DNA from: Pseudolabrys sp. Root1462
GTDB lineage: Bacteria > Pseudomonadota > Alphaproteobacteria > Rhizobiales > Xanthobacteraceae
Direction: 5' to 3'
Assembly (NCBI RefSeq): GCF_001426945.1
Contig: NZ_LMFS01000001.1
Location: 2,684,906-2,748,905 of the forward strand
Length of the DNA stretch: 64,000 nt
The notes beneath the pieces are model-generated. The model did not search any database, was not told the DNA's origin, and worked only from the letters and a program-made list of their open reading frames with translations. Shown piece after piece: positions 43,306 through 52,567 of this stretch. The position numbers and the translations under genes were made by a program. Numbering within the stretch: the first letter of the stretch is position 1; the number at the start of each line of letters is the position of its first letter.

Positions 43306-44847
43306 GTGAATCGTCGGCAGTTTCTGGCGTCTACGGCCATCGCCGCGGCAGTGGTCGCGACGCCATTTCAGCGCGCCGTGATCGGCGCGCCCCAGCCGGC
43401 GGCGGCAGCCGTGCCGCAACGGCCGCCCGTGCCGTTCGATCCGTCAAGCGTGCGACAGATGGCCAAGGAAATGGCGCAGAAGCCGTTCCAGGCGCCCGAC
43501 CAGAAGCTGCCCAGCAGCCTGAAGGACATCGACTACGACCACTATCGCAAGATTCGCTTCAAACCGGATCGCGCCATCTGGCGCGGCGACAAGCTACCCT
43601 TCCAGCTGCAGCTGTTCCATCGCGGCTTCTTCTATTCCAGCCGCGTCGATCTCTTCGAAGTCGCCGATGGCAAGGCCAGCGCCATTGTCTACTCGCCTGA
43701 CCTTTTCACCTTCGAGGACGTGAAGCCCCCGGATCCCGGTAACGATCTCGGCTTTGGTGGATTCCGCATCCATGCGCCGATCAACCGGCCGGATTATTAC
43801 GACGAGGTCGGCGTCTTCCTCGGCGCCAGCTATTTCCGCGCCGTCGCCAAGGGCGAGACCTACGGCCTTTCGGCGCGCGGGCTGGCAATCAACACCGCCG
43901 ATCCGAAGGGCGAGGAGTTTCCCACCTTCAAGACGTTCTGGATCGAGAAGCCGCAGCACGGCACCAGCTCGATCGTCGTCCACGCGCTGCTCGATTCCAA
44001 GAGCGCGGCGGCAGCCTATCGTTTCACGATCCGCCCGGGCGAGACGACCATCTACGACGTAGAGATGGCGCTCTATCCGCGCGCCGACATCGCCGAGCCG
44101 GGCATCGCTCCGATGACCAGCATGTTCTTCTTCGACGCCAATGACCGAGCCGACATCGACGACTTCCGGCCGGCGGTGCACGATTCCGACGGGCTCGCCA
44201 TGCATAACGGACGCGGAGAAGTGCTTTGGCGCGTGCTCACCAATCCGAAAGACCTGCAGATCTCCAGCTTCTACGACAACAATCCCCGCAATTTCGGCCT
44301 GCTGCAGCGCCAGCGCGACTTTGCTGCCTATGAGGATCTGGAGTCGCATTTCGAAACGCGGCCGAGCTTGCGCGCCGAACCGATCGGCGACTGGGGCTCC
44401 GGCGAGGTGCGGCTGATCGAGATTCCGACCAAGACCGAGATCCACGATAATATCGTCGCGTTCTGGCGCCCGAAGGATCCTCTCAAGGCCAAAGGCGAGT
44501 ACAACTACACCTATCGCCTGCACTGGGGCGAAGGCAAAGCGGGCGAGGGCCTCGCCCGCTTCGTCAAGACGATGAGCGGCGCCGCCGACGACACACACCG
44601 ACTGTTCGTCTGCGACATCGCCGGCCCCAAGCTCAAGGACGTCAAGCCGGAAGCGGTGCGCGGCGAGGTCACCGCCAACGTCGGCAAGATATTGAACGTC
44701 GTCACGCAGCCCAATCCGCAGACCGGCGGCTGGCGCCTGTCGTTCAATCTGGAGCCCGGCAACGAGACCGTCGTCGAATTGCGGGCGCGCCTCATGCAGA
44801 ACGATGAGCCGCTGTCGGAAGCCTGGGTCTACCGATGGACGCCGTAG
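43306..44847 (+). CDS. opgG: Periplasmic glucan biosynthesis protein OpgG/MdoG
   Basis: I chose the GTG at 43306 (513 aa), 8 bases after GGGAGAG. It gives a twin-arginine signal (NRRQFLASTAIAAAVVATPF). The mature OpgG domain shows DYDHYRKIRFKPDRAIWRGD, FGGFRIHAPINRPDYYDEVG and LSARGLAINTADPKGEEFP, all typical. It shapes osmoregulated periplasmic glucans, the branched or backbone glucose polymers made by OpgH. The Tat leader makes it OpgD-like in export while the operon partner is OpgH. The next gene overlaps by 13 bases. Confidence 0.93.
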   Translation: MNRRQFLASTAIAAAVVATPFQRAVIGAPQPAAAAVPQRPPVPFDPSSVRQMAKEMAQKPFQAPDQKLPSSLKDIDYDHYRKIRFKPDRAIWRGDKLPFQLQLFHRGFFYSSRVDLFEVADGKASAIVYSPDLFTFEDVKPPDPGNDLGFGGFRIHAPINRPDYYDEVGVFLGASYFRAVAKGETYGLSARGLAINTADPKGEEFPTFKTFWIEKPQHGTSSIVVHALLDSKSAAAAYRFTIRPGETTIYDVEMALYPRADIAEPGIAPMTSMFFFDANDRADIDDFRPAVHDSDGLAMHNGRGEVLWRVLTNPKDLQISSFYDNNPRNFGLLQRQRDFAAYEDLESHFETRPSLRAEPIGDWGSGEVRLIEIPTKTEIHDNIVAFWRPKDPLKAKGEYNYTYRLHWGEGKAGEGLARFVKTMSGAADDTHRLFVCDIAGPKLKDVKPEAVRGEVTANVGKILNVVTQPNPQTGGWRLSFNLEPGNETVVELRARLMQNDEPLSEAWVYRWTP

Positions 44848-46970
44848 CGCAGGCAGGCCGGGCGCGCGCCGCTCCGGCCGGCGAGCCGCCGCGCTTCCTG
44901 CCACCGGAAGCGCGCGTCGAGATGCCGGGCCAACCGCTGCACGCGCCGCGGCAACCCCGTTCGCTCCAGGCCTTGCGGCCCCGCAGACTCAGTTGGCGCC
45001 GCGCCTTCATTGTGCTCGCCACCATCGCTATGACGGCCTTCGCCGCCGAGCAGATGTATCTGGTGCTGTCGGTGTCGTCGCTGACCGTGCTCGAAGGTAC
45101 GGTGCTGGTGCTGTTCGTGATTCTGTTCGCCTGGATCGCGTTTTCCTTTGCCAACGCCGCGGTCGGCTTCGTCCTGACGCTGTCCGGATACGATCGCACA
45201 CTCGGCATCGACCCGAACGCGCCGCTGCCGAACTTGCGCAACCGGCACGCTTTGCTGGTACCGACCTACAATGAAGAGCCCGGGCGCCTGTTCGCGCGGC
45301 TGCAGGCGACCTACGAGTCGGTCGCCGATACCGGACGGCTCGACAGCTTCGACGTCTTCGTGCTCAGCGACACCACGGATCCGGCAACCTGGCTGAACGA
45401 AGAGAAACAATATCTGGCGCTGATCGAACGAACCGGCAGCCGGCGCATCTTCTACCGGCACCGCCGAGACAACGTCGCGCGCAAGGCCGGCAATATCGGT
45501 GACTGGGTGACGCGCTTCGGCGGCCACTACGACAGCATGGTCATCCTCGACGCAGACAGTCTCATGACCGGCGACGCCGTGGTGCGCCTCGCCGCGGCCA
45601 TCGAGCAGCATCCCGATGTAGGCCTGGTGCAAACCCTGCCGATCATCGTCAATGGCGGCACGGTGTTTGCACGCTTGCAGCAGTTCGCCGGCAGGCTCTA
45701 CGGCCCCATGCTGGCGCGCGGCATCGCCTGGTGGTTCGGCACCGAGAGTAACTACTGGGGCCACAATGCCGCGATCCGCGTCAAAGCCTTCGCGGCGCAT
45801 GCCGGCCTGCCGGAATTACGCGGCCGCAAGCCGTTCGGCGGCCACATCCTCAGCCACGACTTTGTCGAAGCGGCGCTGATGCGCCGCGGCGGCTGGGCCA
45901 TCATGATGGCGCCGAGCCTGCGCGGCAGCTACGAGGAAACGCCGCCGTCGATCACCGAATTCGCGGCGCGCGACCGGCGCTGGTGCCAGGGCAATTTGCA
46001 GCATCTGAAAATTCTGCCAGCGCGCGGCCTGCATTTCATCTCGCGGCTGCATTTTCTCATCGGCATCGGCGCCTATATTACCGCGCCGCTTTGGTTCGTG
46101 TTTCTGATCGTCGGCATCCTGATCTCATTGCAGGCGCACTTCATCCGCCCGGAATATTTTGCCAAGGGGTTCACGCTGTTTCCGGTGTGGCCGGAAGAAG
46201 ATCCGATCCGCGCGGCCTACGTGTTCGGCGCGACAATGGCGATGCTGATCGCGCCGAAGTTCATGGCGCTGATCGCGGCGCTGTTCACCGGCGCCGAACG
46301 ACACGGCTTTGGCGGTGGTTTCAGAATGATCGCCAGCACGATCGTGGAAATCCTGCTGTCCGCGCTGATCGCGCCGTCAATGATGATATTCCAGTCCATG
46401 GCCGTGCTCAGCGTACTCGCCGGGCGCGATGCCGGCTGGAACGTGCAGCGGCGCGACGATGGCTCCCTGCCCTTCTCCGAACTGCTGCGCCGCTATGGAC
46501 CGCTGACACTGGTCGGTCTGCTGCTGGCCACGGCGGCTTACGCGGTGTCATTCTCGCTGTTTCTGTGGATGACGCCGGTCACCGTCGGCCTGTCGCTGTC
46601 GATGCCGCTCGCCGCTCTGACCGCCAAGAGAGGCCTGAAGAGCCTACTGGTCGTGCCGGAAGGGCGCATCCCGCCCGCGGTGTTGACCCGGGCCAACGAA
46701 CTTGGCAACGAACTCGTCGGTGGCGACGTGGCGCTCAGAGACGCCCTCACCGACCATGGCGAGGTCACACAAGCACATCTAAGCCAGCTTGCGCCGCCAC
46801 CCGCTCACGCCCCCGGCGACGTCGATAGAGACCTCGTTATCGCCCGTGCAAGGCTCGACGAGTTCGATAGCATCGACCAGGCGCTGAAGCTGCTCAGCAC
46901 CCGCGAAAAGCGCTCGGTGATGTCAGACCCCGAGGCCTTCCGCGCGCTGGTAGCCCTGGCGCGCTCTTAA
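44835..46970 (+). CDS. opgH: Glucan glucosyltransferase OpgH/MdoH
   Basis: The 711-aa inner-membrane GT2 enzyme has two N-terminal spans, a cytoplasmic catalytic domain starting at ALLVPTYNEEPGRLFARLQA with DADS (LDADSLMTGD), the ESNYWGHNAAIR region, the FVEAALMRRGGW helix and the RRWCQGNLQHL motif (Q/RxxRW equivalent), then about five to six C-terminal spans. It polymerises UDP-glucose into beta-glucan and moves it to the periplasm. It overlaps the end of opgG. The C-terminal tail of about 100 residues is polar. Confidence 0.94.
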   Translation: MDAVAQAGRARAAPAGEPPRFLPPEARVEMPGQPLHAPRQPRSLQALRPRRLSWRRAFIVLATIAMTAFAAEQMYLVLSVSSLTVLEGTVLVLFVILFAWIAFSFANAAVGFVLTLSGYDRTLGIDPNAPLPNLRNRHALLVPTYNEEPGRLFARLQATYESVADTGRLDSFDVFVLSDTTDPATWLNEEKQYLALIERTGSRRIFYRHRRDNVARKAGNIGDWVTRFGGHYDSMVILDADSLMTGDAVVRLAAAIEQHPDVGLVQTLPIIVNGGTVFARLQQFAGRLYGPMLARGIAWWFGTESNYWGHNAAIRVKAFAAHAGLPELRGRKPFGGHILSHDFVEAALMRRGGWAIMMAPSLRGSYEETPPSITEFAARDRRWCQGNLQHLKILPARGLHFISRLHFLIGIGAYITAPLWFVFLIVGILISLQAHFIRPEYFAKGFTLFPVWPEEDPIRAAYVFGATMAMLIAPKFMALIAALFTGAERHGFGGGFRMIASTIVEILLSALIAPSMMIFQSMAVLSVLAGRDAGWNVQRRDDGSLPFSELLRRYGPLTLVGLLLATAAYAVSFSLFLWMTPVTVGLSLSMPLAALTAKRGLKSLLVVPEGRIPPAVLTRANELGNELVGGDVALRDALTDHGEVTQAHLSQLAPPPAHAPGDVDRDLVIARARLDEFDSIDQALKLLSTREKRSVMSDPEAFRALVALARS

Positions 46971-46974
46971 GCGC

Positions 46975-47907
46975 TCAATACTTCTGCGGCACATAGAGTT
47001 CGGGCGGCAAGGTCTTGCGCTCGTAGTTCGGATCGAACACCCGGTCCGGGAGTGCGATGTCCTGGTGCGGCACCGGCTCGTAGGGGATCCGCTGCAGCAG
47101 GTGATCGATACAGTTGAGCCGCGCCCGCTTTTTATCGTTGCCTTCGACGATGTACCAAGGTGCCTCCGGAATATTCGTCCGGGTGAACATCTGCTCCTTG
47201 GCGCGCGTGTAGTCCTCCCAACGAACGCGCGACTGCAGATCCATCGGCGACAGCTTCCACTGCTTCAACGGATCATGAATGCGCATCAGGAAGCGCATCT
47301 GTTGCTCTTCGTCGGTGATCGAAAACCAGTACTTGATCAGCCTGATGCCGGAACGCACCAGCATGCGCTCGAATTCCGGCACGTCCTTGAAAAACTCTTC
47401 CACCTCGGCGGGTGTCGCGAAGCCCATGACACGCTCGACGCCGGCCCGGTTGTACCAGGAGCGGTCGAACAGCACGATTTCCCCGCCAGCGGGAAGATGC
47501 GGCACGTAGCGCTGAAAATACCATTGTGATTTTTCTCGGTCGGTCGGCGCTGGCAGCGCGACCGCGCGACAGACGCGCGGGTTGAGCCGTTGGGTAATGC
47601 GCTTGATGACGCCGCCTTTGCCGGCAGAATCGCGCCCTTCAAACAGCACGAGAATTTTCTGCTTGCTATGGACAACCCAGTCCTGGAGCTTGATCAGCTC
47701 GGCCTGCATCCGGAGCAAATTGCGGAAGTATTCGGGCCGCGCGATCGTCGGCGGATGCGTGCGCCGGTATATCTTGCGCAGCTCTTCCGAGAGCGCGGGC
47801 TCGGACAATTCGAGCTCATAGTCTTCATCGAGCGTGTCAGCGAGCTCGGCTTCGAGCCAGTCCTGGCCATTGAGGGGCGCGGCGTTCAGATCGTCTTTGT
47901 CGGTCAT
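46975..47907 (-). CDS. ppk2: Polyphosphate kinase 2
   Basis: The 310-aa protein (ATG at 47907) is PPK2: Walker A FEGRDSAGKGGVIKRITQRL, the lid-region DREKSQWYFQRYVPHLP, Walker B-like GEIVLFDRSWYNRAGVERVM, and the C-terminal WYIVEGNDKKRARLNCIDHL (each quoted in part). It transfers phosphate between polyphosphate and nucleotides. Several PPK2 classes exist; the PTDREKSQWYFQRY version suggests class I, but this is a by-eye call. It is convergent with opgH (stops 5 bases apart). Confidence 0.9.
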   Translation of the reverse strand: MTDKDDLNAAPLNGQDWLEAELADTLDEDYELELSEPALSEELRKIYRRTHPPTIARPEYFRNLLRMQAELIKLQDWVVHSKQKILVLFEGRDSAGKGGVIKRITQRLNPRVCRAVALPAPTDREKSQWYFQRYVPHLPAGGEIVLFDRSWYNRAGVERVMGFATPAEVEEFFKDVPEFERMLVRSGIRLIKYWFSITDEEQQMRFLMRIHDPLKQWKLSPMDLQSRVRWEDYTRAKEQMFTRTNIPEAPWYIVEGNDKKRARLNCIDHLLQRIPYEPVPHQDIALPDRVFDPNYERKTLPPELYVPQKY

Positions 47908-48037
47908 GGTCCGTCGTTCTTGGTTGTCGCAAACATGCGAGAATGAACGTCTTTCACAACGGTTTCGTGACCGGCCACGCTGCGGTGCTGCGCGCGGCAA
48001 ATAGTCGCCCGCAGAGGCGTTTAGGCCCTCCTCAGTT

Positions 48038-49423
48038 TCAGCCCTCCGCCAGCGCGTGGATGATCCGCGCCCAGGAGCGGATACCCTTGTGGAAGCATTT
48101 GAGGTCGAATTTCTCGTTGGGCGAGTGCACCCGGTCGTCGTCGAGGGCAAAACCGACCATTAGTGAATCCATGCCGAGCACACTCTTGAAGTCCGAGACG
48201 ATCGGGATGGAGCCGCCGGCACCGACGGTGACCGCCTTGCGGCCCCACTCTTCCGCGAGCACATCGCGCGCCTTGGTCAGCGCCGGATTGTCGAACGACA
48301 GTTGCAGTGCGGCCCCGGCGCCGAAGTTGCCGAACTCGACCTTGCAGTCGTCGGGCAGCCGGTCGCGGACGAACTTGCGGAACGCTTCCTTGATCTTGGC
48401 CGGGTCCTGGCGGCCAACCAGACGGAATGAGACCTTCGCCGACGCCTCACCGGGAATGACAGTCTTGGCACCCTCACCGGTATAACCACCGATGATGCCG
48501 TTGATCTCGGCGGTCGGGCGCGTCGTGATCTGCTCGATCAGCAGACGCCCCTTCTCGCCGGCCGAATGCTTCAATCCGATCGGGCCGAGGAAAGTTTCCT
48601 CGGTGAGACCAAGCGCCGCGAGGTCGGCCTTGATGTCGGCTGGCAGGTCATCGACGCCGTCGTAAAATCCGGGAATTGTGACGCGGTTCTCGTCGTCCCA
48701 CAGGGCGCCGAGAATTCGCGCGAGCAGACGGATCGGGTTCTGCGCGGCACCGCCGAACTGACCGGAGTGCAGATCGCGGTCGGCGCAGGTGACCTTTACC
48801 TCTTCATAGACGAGGCCCCGCAGCGACGTTGTGATCGCCGGCGTATCGCCATCCCACATGGCGGTGTCGCAAACCAGAGCAAGGTCGGCTTTGAGTTCAC
48901 CGGCGTTGTCGCGGACGAAGGCGGGCAGATTGCGGGAGCCGCACTCCTCCTCGCCTTCGATCATGGCAGTGATATTGAGCGGCAGTTTGCCGGTGACCGT
49001 TTTGTAGGCACGGCAGGCTTCGACGAAGGTCATGAACTGGCCCTTATCGTCGCAAGCGCCGCGCGCCACGATGATCTTGCGCCCTCCCGGCAGGGTCTCG
49101 ATGCGCGGTTCGAACGGCGGCGCCTTCCAGAGATTGAGCGGATCGACCGGCTGGACGTCGTAGTGCCCATAAAACAGGACATTTGGCCCGCCGGCGCCGT
49201 TCGATTTTCCAACCACCACCGGATGGCCGGCGGTCGGCCGCACACTGGCCTCGAAGCCGATCGATTTCAGGTCAGCCGCGACGTGTTCGGCTGCGGCGCG
49301 GCACTGTTCCTGGAAAGCCGGATCGGTCGAAACCGACGGGATCCGCAGCAATGCGAACAGACGATCGACGCTGTTGTCGAGATCCTGGTCGATGCGGGCG
49401 AGAACAGCGTCCAATGTGCTCAT
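48038..49423 (-). CDS. M20-family dipeptidase
   Basis: I chose the ATG at 49423 (461 aa) with AAAGGA about 9 bases upstream; the ATG at 49432 touches the ribosome site. Metal and catalytic residues are present: His-x-Asp in YGHYDVQPVD, Asp in ARGACDDKGQ, Glu-Glu in EGEEECGSRN, Asp in VCDTAMWDGD and a C-terminal His. The dimerisation (lid) insert starts near LRGLVYEEVKV. It hydrolyses dipeptides or N-acyl amino acids in the cytoplasm; the family (M20 beta-Ala-His dipeptidase-like) is clear but the substrate is not. Confidence 0.92.
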   Translation of the reverse strand: MSTLDAVLARIDQDLDNSVDRLFALLRIPSVSTDPAFQEQCRAAAEHVAADLKSIGFEASVRPTAGHPVVVGKSNGAGGPNVLFYGHYDVQPVDPLNLWKAPPFEPRIETLPGGRKIIVARGACDDKGQFMTFVEACRAYKTVTGKLPLNITAMIEGEEECGSRNLPAFVRDNAGELKADLALVCDTAMWDGDTPAITTSLRGLVYEEVKVTCADRDLHSGQFGGAAQNPIRLLARILGALWDDENRVTIPGFYDGVDDLPADIKADLAALGLTEETFLGPIGLKHSAGEKGRLLIEQITTRPTAEINGIIGGYTGEGAKTVIPGEASAKVSFRLVGRQDPAKIKEAFRKFVRDRLPDDCKVEFGNFGAGAALQLSFDNPALTKARDVLAEEWGRKAVTVGAGGSIPIVSDFKSVLGMDSLMVGFALDDDRVHSPNEKFDLKCFHKGIRSWARIIHALAEG

Positions 49424-49852
49424 CGGCTTCATTCCTTTAAGTCGAATTCCAATCAAACGCCGACTATCCTCGGCGGTTCGCCATGCAACCGCATGCCATG
49501 TCGTGCGTTTGTGAGCCGACATTCAGATACTTTTAAGCCATGTCGGTCAAGACGGAGGTCTAGCCGCTAAATGCGGCATAAAAATCTTCCATCGCCGCGT
49601 CCAACCGCATATCAGCCCCTTGAACGTCGGCTCAACCGACAACGGAAAAGTATTGACGGCAAAGGCCCGCGGGGCCTTGACTGAGAATGTGATGGTCGTC
49701 ACAGCAGCCTGGTATCCCATGCCTTACCGATTGCATGAGATCACTGAACGTAGAACTATGTTGCGGCGTGTCGTCCATCGTGCTTGTCAACATTGCCAAA
49801 ACGTTCAATATGTTTGGCAACCTCGCCGTCAGTACGAGGATGTGAGGGAAAC
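49424..49852. other. 429-bp intergenic region, short plus-strand frames only
   Basis: The gap separates the divergent dipeptidase and DUF2267-like genes. It holds a 7-bp hairpin AAGGCCC-GCG-GGGCCTT (49662-49678) and the inverted repeat at 49793-49820. The frame at 49620-49856 has no recognisable character and I do not accept it as a gene. Confidence 0.5.
49793..49820 (+). promoter_or_regulatory. Perfect 8-bp inverted repeat at a putative promoter
   Basis: TTGCCAAA (49793-49800) and TTTGGCAA (49813-49820) are perfect inverted repeats 12 bases apart. They overlap a possible promoter (TTGTCA at 49784-49789, AATATG at 49807-49812, 17-base spacing) and lie 33 bases before the gene at 49853, so they look like an operator for it. 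Confidence 0.45.
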
Positions 49853-50215
49853 ATGAATGAACTCGTCGCCCGTTTCGTCTCTAACGTCGGTATCGACCAG
49901 CCTACGGCAGAAAAAGCTCTCGGCATCATTCTCGATTTCCTGCAGAAGGAAGGTCCCGCCGACAAAGTCCAGGCTTTGATCGACAGCCTGCCCGATGGTG
50001 CGGCGCTACTTCAGGCCGCTCAGGAATCCGGCGGCGGAATGTTTTCCATGGGTGGTCTGATGGGCGCCGGCAGCCGCATGATGGCGGCCGGATTGACCAT
50101 GGGCCAGGTGCAATCCGTTACCAAGGAAACCATCGCGTTCGCCCGCGAAAAAGTCGGCGAAGACACGATCGGCGAGATCGTCGGCTCGATCCCCGGGCTC
50201 AGTCAGTTCGTCTGA
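49853..50215 (+). CDS. DUF2267-like small protein
   Basis: The 120-aa protein (ATG at 49853, GAGGGAA upstream) begins with ELVARFVSNVGIDQPTAEKA then LGIILDFLQKEGPADKVQAL, the helical pattern of DUF2267-like proteins, followed by a Gly/Met-rich MFSMGGLMGAGSRMMAAGL loop that could touch membranes, and an EKVGEDTIGEIVGSIPGL tail. It resembles proteins found near envelope-stress genes; the role is unknown. An operator-like inverted repeat precedes it, and the DUF4332 gene follows by 50 bases. Confidence 0.75.
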   Translation: MNELVARFVSNVGIDQPTAEKALGIILDFLQKEGPADKVQALIDSLPDGAALLQAAQESGGGMFSMGGLMGAGSRMMAAGLTMGQVQSVTKETIAFAREKVGEDTIGEIVGSIPGLSQFV

Positions 50216-50265
50216 CGCTCCACCTTCGATAATCAGCACATTTCGAGACCGGTCTGGAGCGACGG

Positions 50266-50676
50266 ATGTCCTATCCCATCACCGACTTGCAGGGGATCGA
50301 CGGCCAAGCCGTCGCGGCCCTTCGATCGGCAGGGATCCGATCGACCGGCGCGCTGCTCGAGAAGGCGCGCACGGTCAGAGGCCGCAAGTTGCTGGCCGAG
50401 AAGACCCAGTTCGACGAAAAGCAACTGCTGTGCTGGGCCAACGGCGCCGACCGCATGCGCGTCAAAGGCGTCAGCAAGGAATATGCGCTGCTGCTGCACT
50501 ATGCCGGCGTCGATACCGTGAAAGAACTGTCCTACCGCAACGCCCGCAACCTAGCCGCGGCGTTGGCGCTGGCCAACGAGAAGCACGGCGTCGTCCGCTT
50601 TCTGCCATCCGAGAAGGTGGTCGAGCGCTGGATCGAGCACGCCAAGAAACTGCCGCTCAAGATTTCGTACCGCTGA
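50266..50676 (+). CDS. DUF4332 helix-hairpin-helix protein
   Basis: The 136-aa soluble protein has two tandem helix-hairpin-helix-like units, the DUF4332 pattern: DLQGIDGQAVAALRSAGIRS then GALLEKA, and RVKGVSKEYALLLHYAGVDT then VKELSYRNARNLAAAL. This repeats the logic of DNA-contacting HhH motifs, but no target is known. It may be co-transcribed with the gene upstream (50-base gap). Confidence 0.82.
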   Translation: MSYPITDLQGIDGQAVAALRSAGIRSTGALLEKARTVRGRKLLAEKTQFDEKQLLCWANGADRMRVKGVSKEYALLLHYAGVDTVKELSYRNARNLAAALALANEKHGVVRFLPSEKVVERWIEHAKKLPLKISYR

Positions 50677-50732
50677 AATCCGCATCGCCTGCGGTCCGCG
50701 ATCCGCCTTGACAGGCTGCGCCCCGCCGCGCC

Positions 50733-51626
50733 ATGCCAAAGGCGATGGAGCCGGTCACCACTACCGCAACGCCCCCTGACCTCGCGCCCACGGCGCCGCC
50801 GCCGCTTGCGGCGCTGCTCAAGCTCGGCCGGCCGCTGGTCATGGGCATTCTCAACGTCACGCCGGATTCGTTTTCCGACGGCGGTCAATTCCTCGATCCG
50901 AAGCGCGCCATCGCGCACGCCGAAGCAATGGCGGCGCAGGGTGCCGACATCCTGGATATCGGCGCGGAATCGACGCGGCCTTACGGCTGCAACAAGCCGG
51001 TGTCCGCCGACGACGAACTCGACCGGCTGAAGCCGGTGCTGCCCGCGGTCGTCAAACTCGGCCTGCCGGTCTCGATCGACAGCCTCAAGGCCGACGTCGT
51101 CGCCTACGCGCTCGACCATGGCGCGACCATCGCCAACGACGTCTGGGGTCTGCAGGGCGACCCAGCGATGGCCGCGGCCGTCGCCGCGCGCGGCGTCCCG
51201 ATCATCGCCATGCATAACCGCACCGAAGTTGATCCGGCGATCGACATCGTTGCCGACGTCGCCGCGTTCTTCTCGCGCTCGATCCAGATCGCCTCGGCCG
51301 CCGGCATCGCCCGCGACAACATCGTGCTCGATCCCGGCATCGGCTTCGGCAAGACGCCGGAGCAGAGCATCATCACGCTGGCGCACACGGCGGCGTTCAC
51401 GGCATTCGGCCTGCCGCTGCTGGTCGGCGCCTCGCGCAAGCGTTTCATCAATTCGGTGAGTCCCTCGCCGCCGGATCAACGCATCGGCGGCTCGCTCGCC
51501 AGCCACCTCTACGCCGTGCGTCAGGGCGCAGCGATCGTGCGCGTCCATGACGTCGCCGAAACCGTGCAGGCGCTGCGCGTCATGGCCGCAATCGACTTGG
51601 CCGCTGTCGAGAAGATCACAACATGA
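50733..51626 (+). CDS. folP: Dihydropteroate synthase
   Basis: The 297-aa enzyme joins p-aminobenzoate to the pterin in folate synthesis. Motifs: GILNVTPDSFSDGG (38-51), ILDIGAESTRPYG, the IDSLKADV strand, the DVWGLQGDP segment, and the LDPGIGFGKTPEQS and GASRKRFI phosphate/pterin loops. An extra 25-residue Pro/Thr-rich N-terminus precedes the core. It is the first gene of a folP-folB-folK set, overlapping folB by 4 bases. Confidence 0.95.
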   Translation: MPKAMEPVTTTATPPDLAPTAPPPLAALLKLGRPLVMGILNVTPDSFSDGGQFLDPKRAIAHAEAMAAQGADILDIGAESTRPYGCNKPVSADDELDRLKPVLPAVVKLGLPVSIDSLKADVVAYALDHGATIANDVWGLQGDPAMAAAVAARGVPIIAMHNRTEVDPAIDIVADVAAFFSRSIQIASAAGIARDNIVLDPGIGFGKTPEQSIITLAHTAAFTAFGLPLLVGASRKRFINSVSPSPPDQRIGGSLASHLYAVRQGAAIVRVHDVAETVQALRVMAAIDLAAVEKITT

Positions 51627-52000
51627 CCGACCGAATTTTTATTCGCGGGCTGGCGCTGCATGCCTATCACGGCGTCATGCCGCATGAAGGCAAAGTCGGC
51701 CAGACCTTCACGCTCGACCTCGACCTCGCGGTCGATCTGTCCGACGCCGCGCGCTCCGACAAGGTCAAGGACACCGTGTCCTACGCCGACGTCGCGCAAT
51801 GCGTCGAAAAGACTTTCACCGGCCAGCGCTTTCGTCTCGTCGAAGCCGCGGCCGGCGCCGTTGCCGACGCCGTGCTTGGCGCCTTTGCCCGCGTCAACAC
51901 CGTCGCAGTGACCATCCACAAGCCGCACGCCCCAATTGCCGCGACCTTCAGCGATGTCGGCGTCACCATCACCCGCGGCCGCGGTAAAGCGAAACCATGA
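51623..52000 (+). CDS. folB: Dihydroneopterin aldolase
   Basis: The 125-aa enzyme splits dihydroneopterin to hydroxymethyl-dihydropterin. Conserved features are IFIRGLALHAYHGVMPHEGK, where the Tyr/His and Glu bind the pterin, DTVSYADVAQCVEK and the RLVEAAAGAVAD helix. It overlaps folP and folK by 4 bases on each side (ATGA), so the three steps are translated together. Confidence 0.94.
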   Translation: MTDRIFIRGLALHAYHGVMPHEGKVGQTFTLDLDLAVDLSDAARSDKVKDTVSYADVAQCVEKTFTGQRFRLVEAAAGAVADAVLGAFARVNTVAVTIHKPHAPIAATFSDVGVTITRGRGKAKP

Positions 52001-52506
52001 GCGCCGAAACGGCGGCGACGCGGGCTTATCTCGCCCTCGGCGGCAATGTCGGCGACAGCCGCGCCACCCTCGACCACGCCGTGCGCGCGCTGTCGGACGC
52101 CGACGGCATCCGCGTCGTCGCACGCTCGTCCGACTACAAAACGCCGCCTTGGGGCGTCACCGACCAGCCACCTTTCGTCAATCTCTGCCTGGCCATTGAT
52201 ACGACGTTACCGCCGCGCCAGTTGCTGGCGCGCATCCAGGAGATCGAAAGGACGCTGGGCCGCGACCGCACCAATGAGCAGCGCTGGGGCCCGCGCACCG
52301 TCGATATCGACATCATCGCCTATGGCGACCTCTCGCTCGACGAGCCTGGCCTGATCCTGCCGCATCCGCGGCTGTACGAACGCGCCTTCGTGCTGATGCC
52401 GCTCAGCGAGATTGCCGGGAACGCCGAGATTGCGGGGCGAACACCGCGCTCGGCCCTGGCCGGCCTCGACACCGCCGGGATCGAGCGCTTACAACCGCGG
52501 CGCTAA
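51997..52506 (+). CDS. folK: 2-amino-4-hydroxy-6-hydroxymethyldihydropteridine diphosphokinase
   Basis: The 169-aa kinase activates the pterin with ATP before folP acts. Motifs: AYLALGGNVGDSRATLDHAV, PFVNLCLAIDTTLPP, the EIERTLGRDRTNEQRWGPRT block and DIDIIAYG, with HPRLYERAFVLMPLSEIA at the end. Length and motifs are normal. It ends the folate operon; the mutase genes follow 62 bases later. Confidence 0.94.
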   Translation: MSAETAATRAYLALGGNVGDSRATLDHAVRALSDADGIRVVARSSDYKTPPWGVTDQPPFVNLCLAIDTTLPPRQLLARIQEIERTLGRDRTNEQRWGPRTVDIDIIAYGDLSLDEPGLILPHPRLYERAFVLMPLSEIAGNAEIAGRTPRSALAGLDTAGIERLQPRR

Positions 52507-52567
52507 CGGGCACGCCGCTTGCTTTATCGCAATGGCGAGCGCCCAGCTTCTATGGCAGTTTGGGTCC

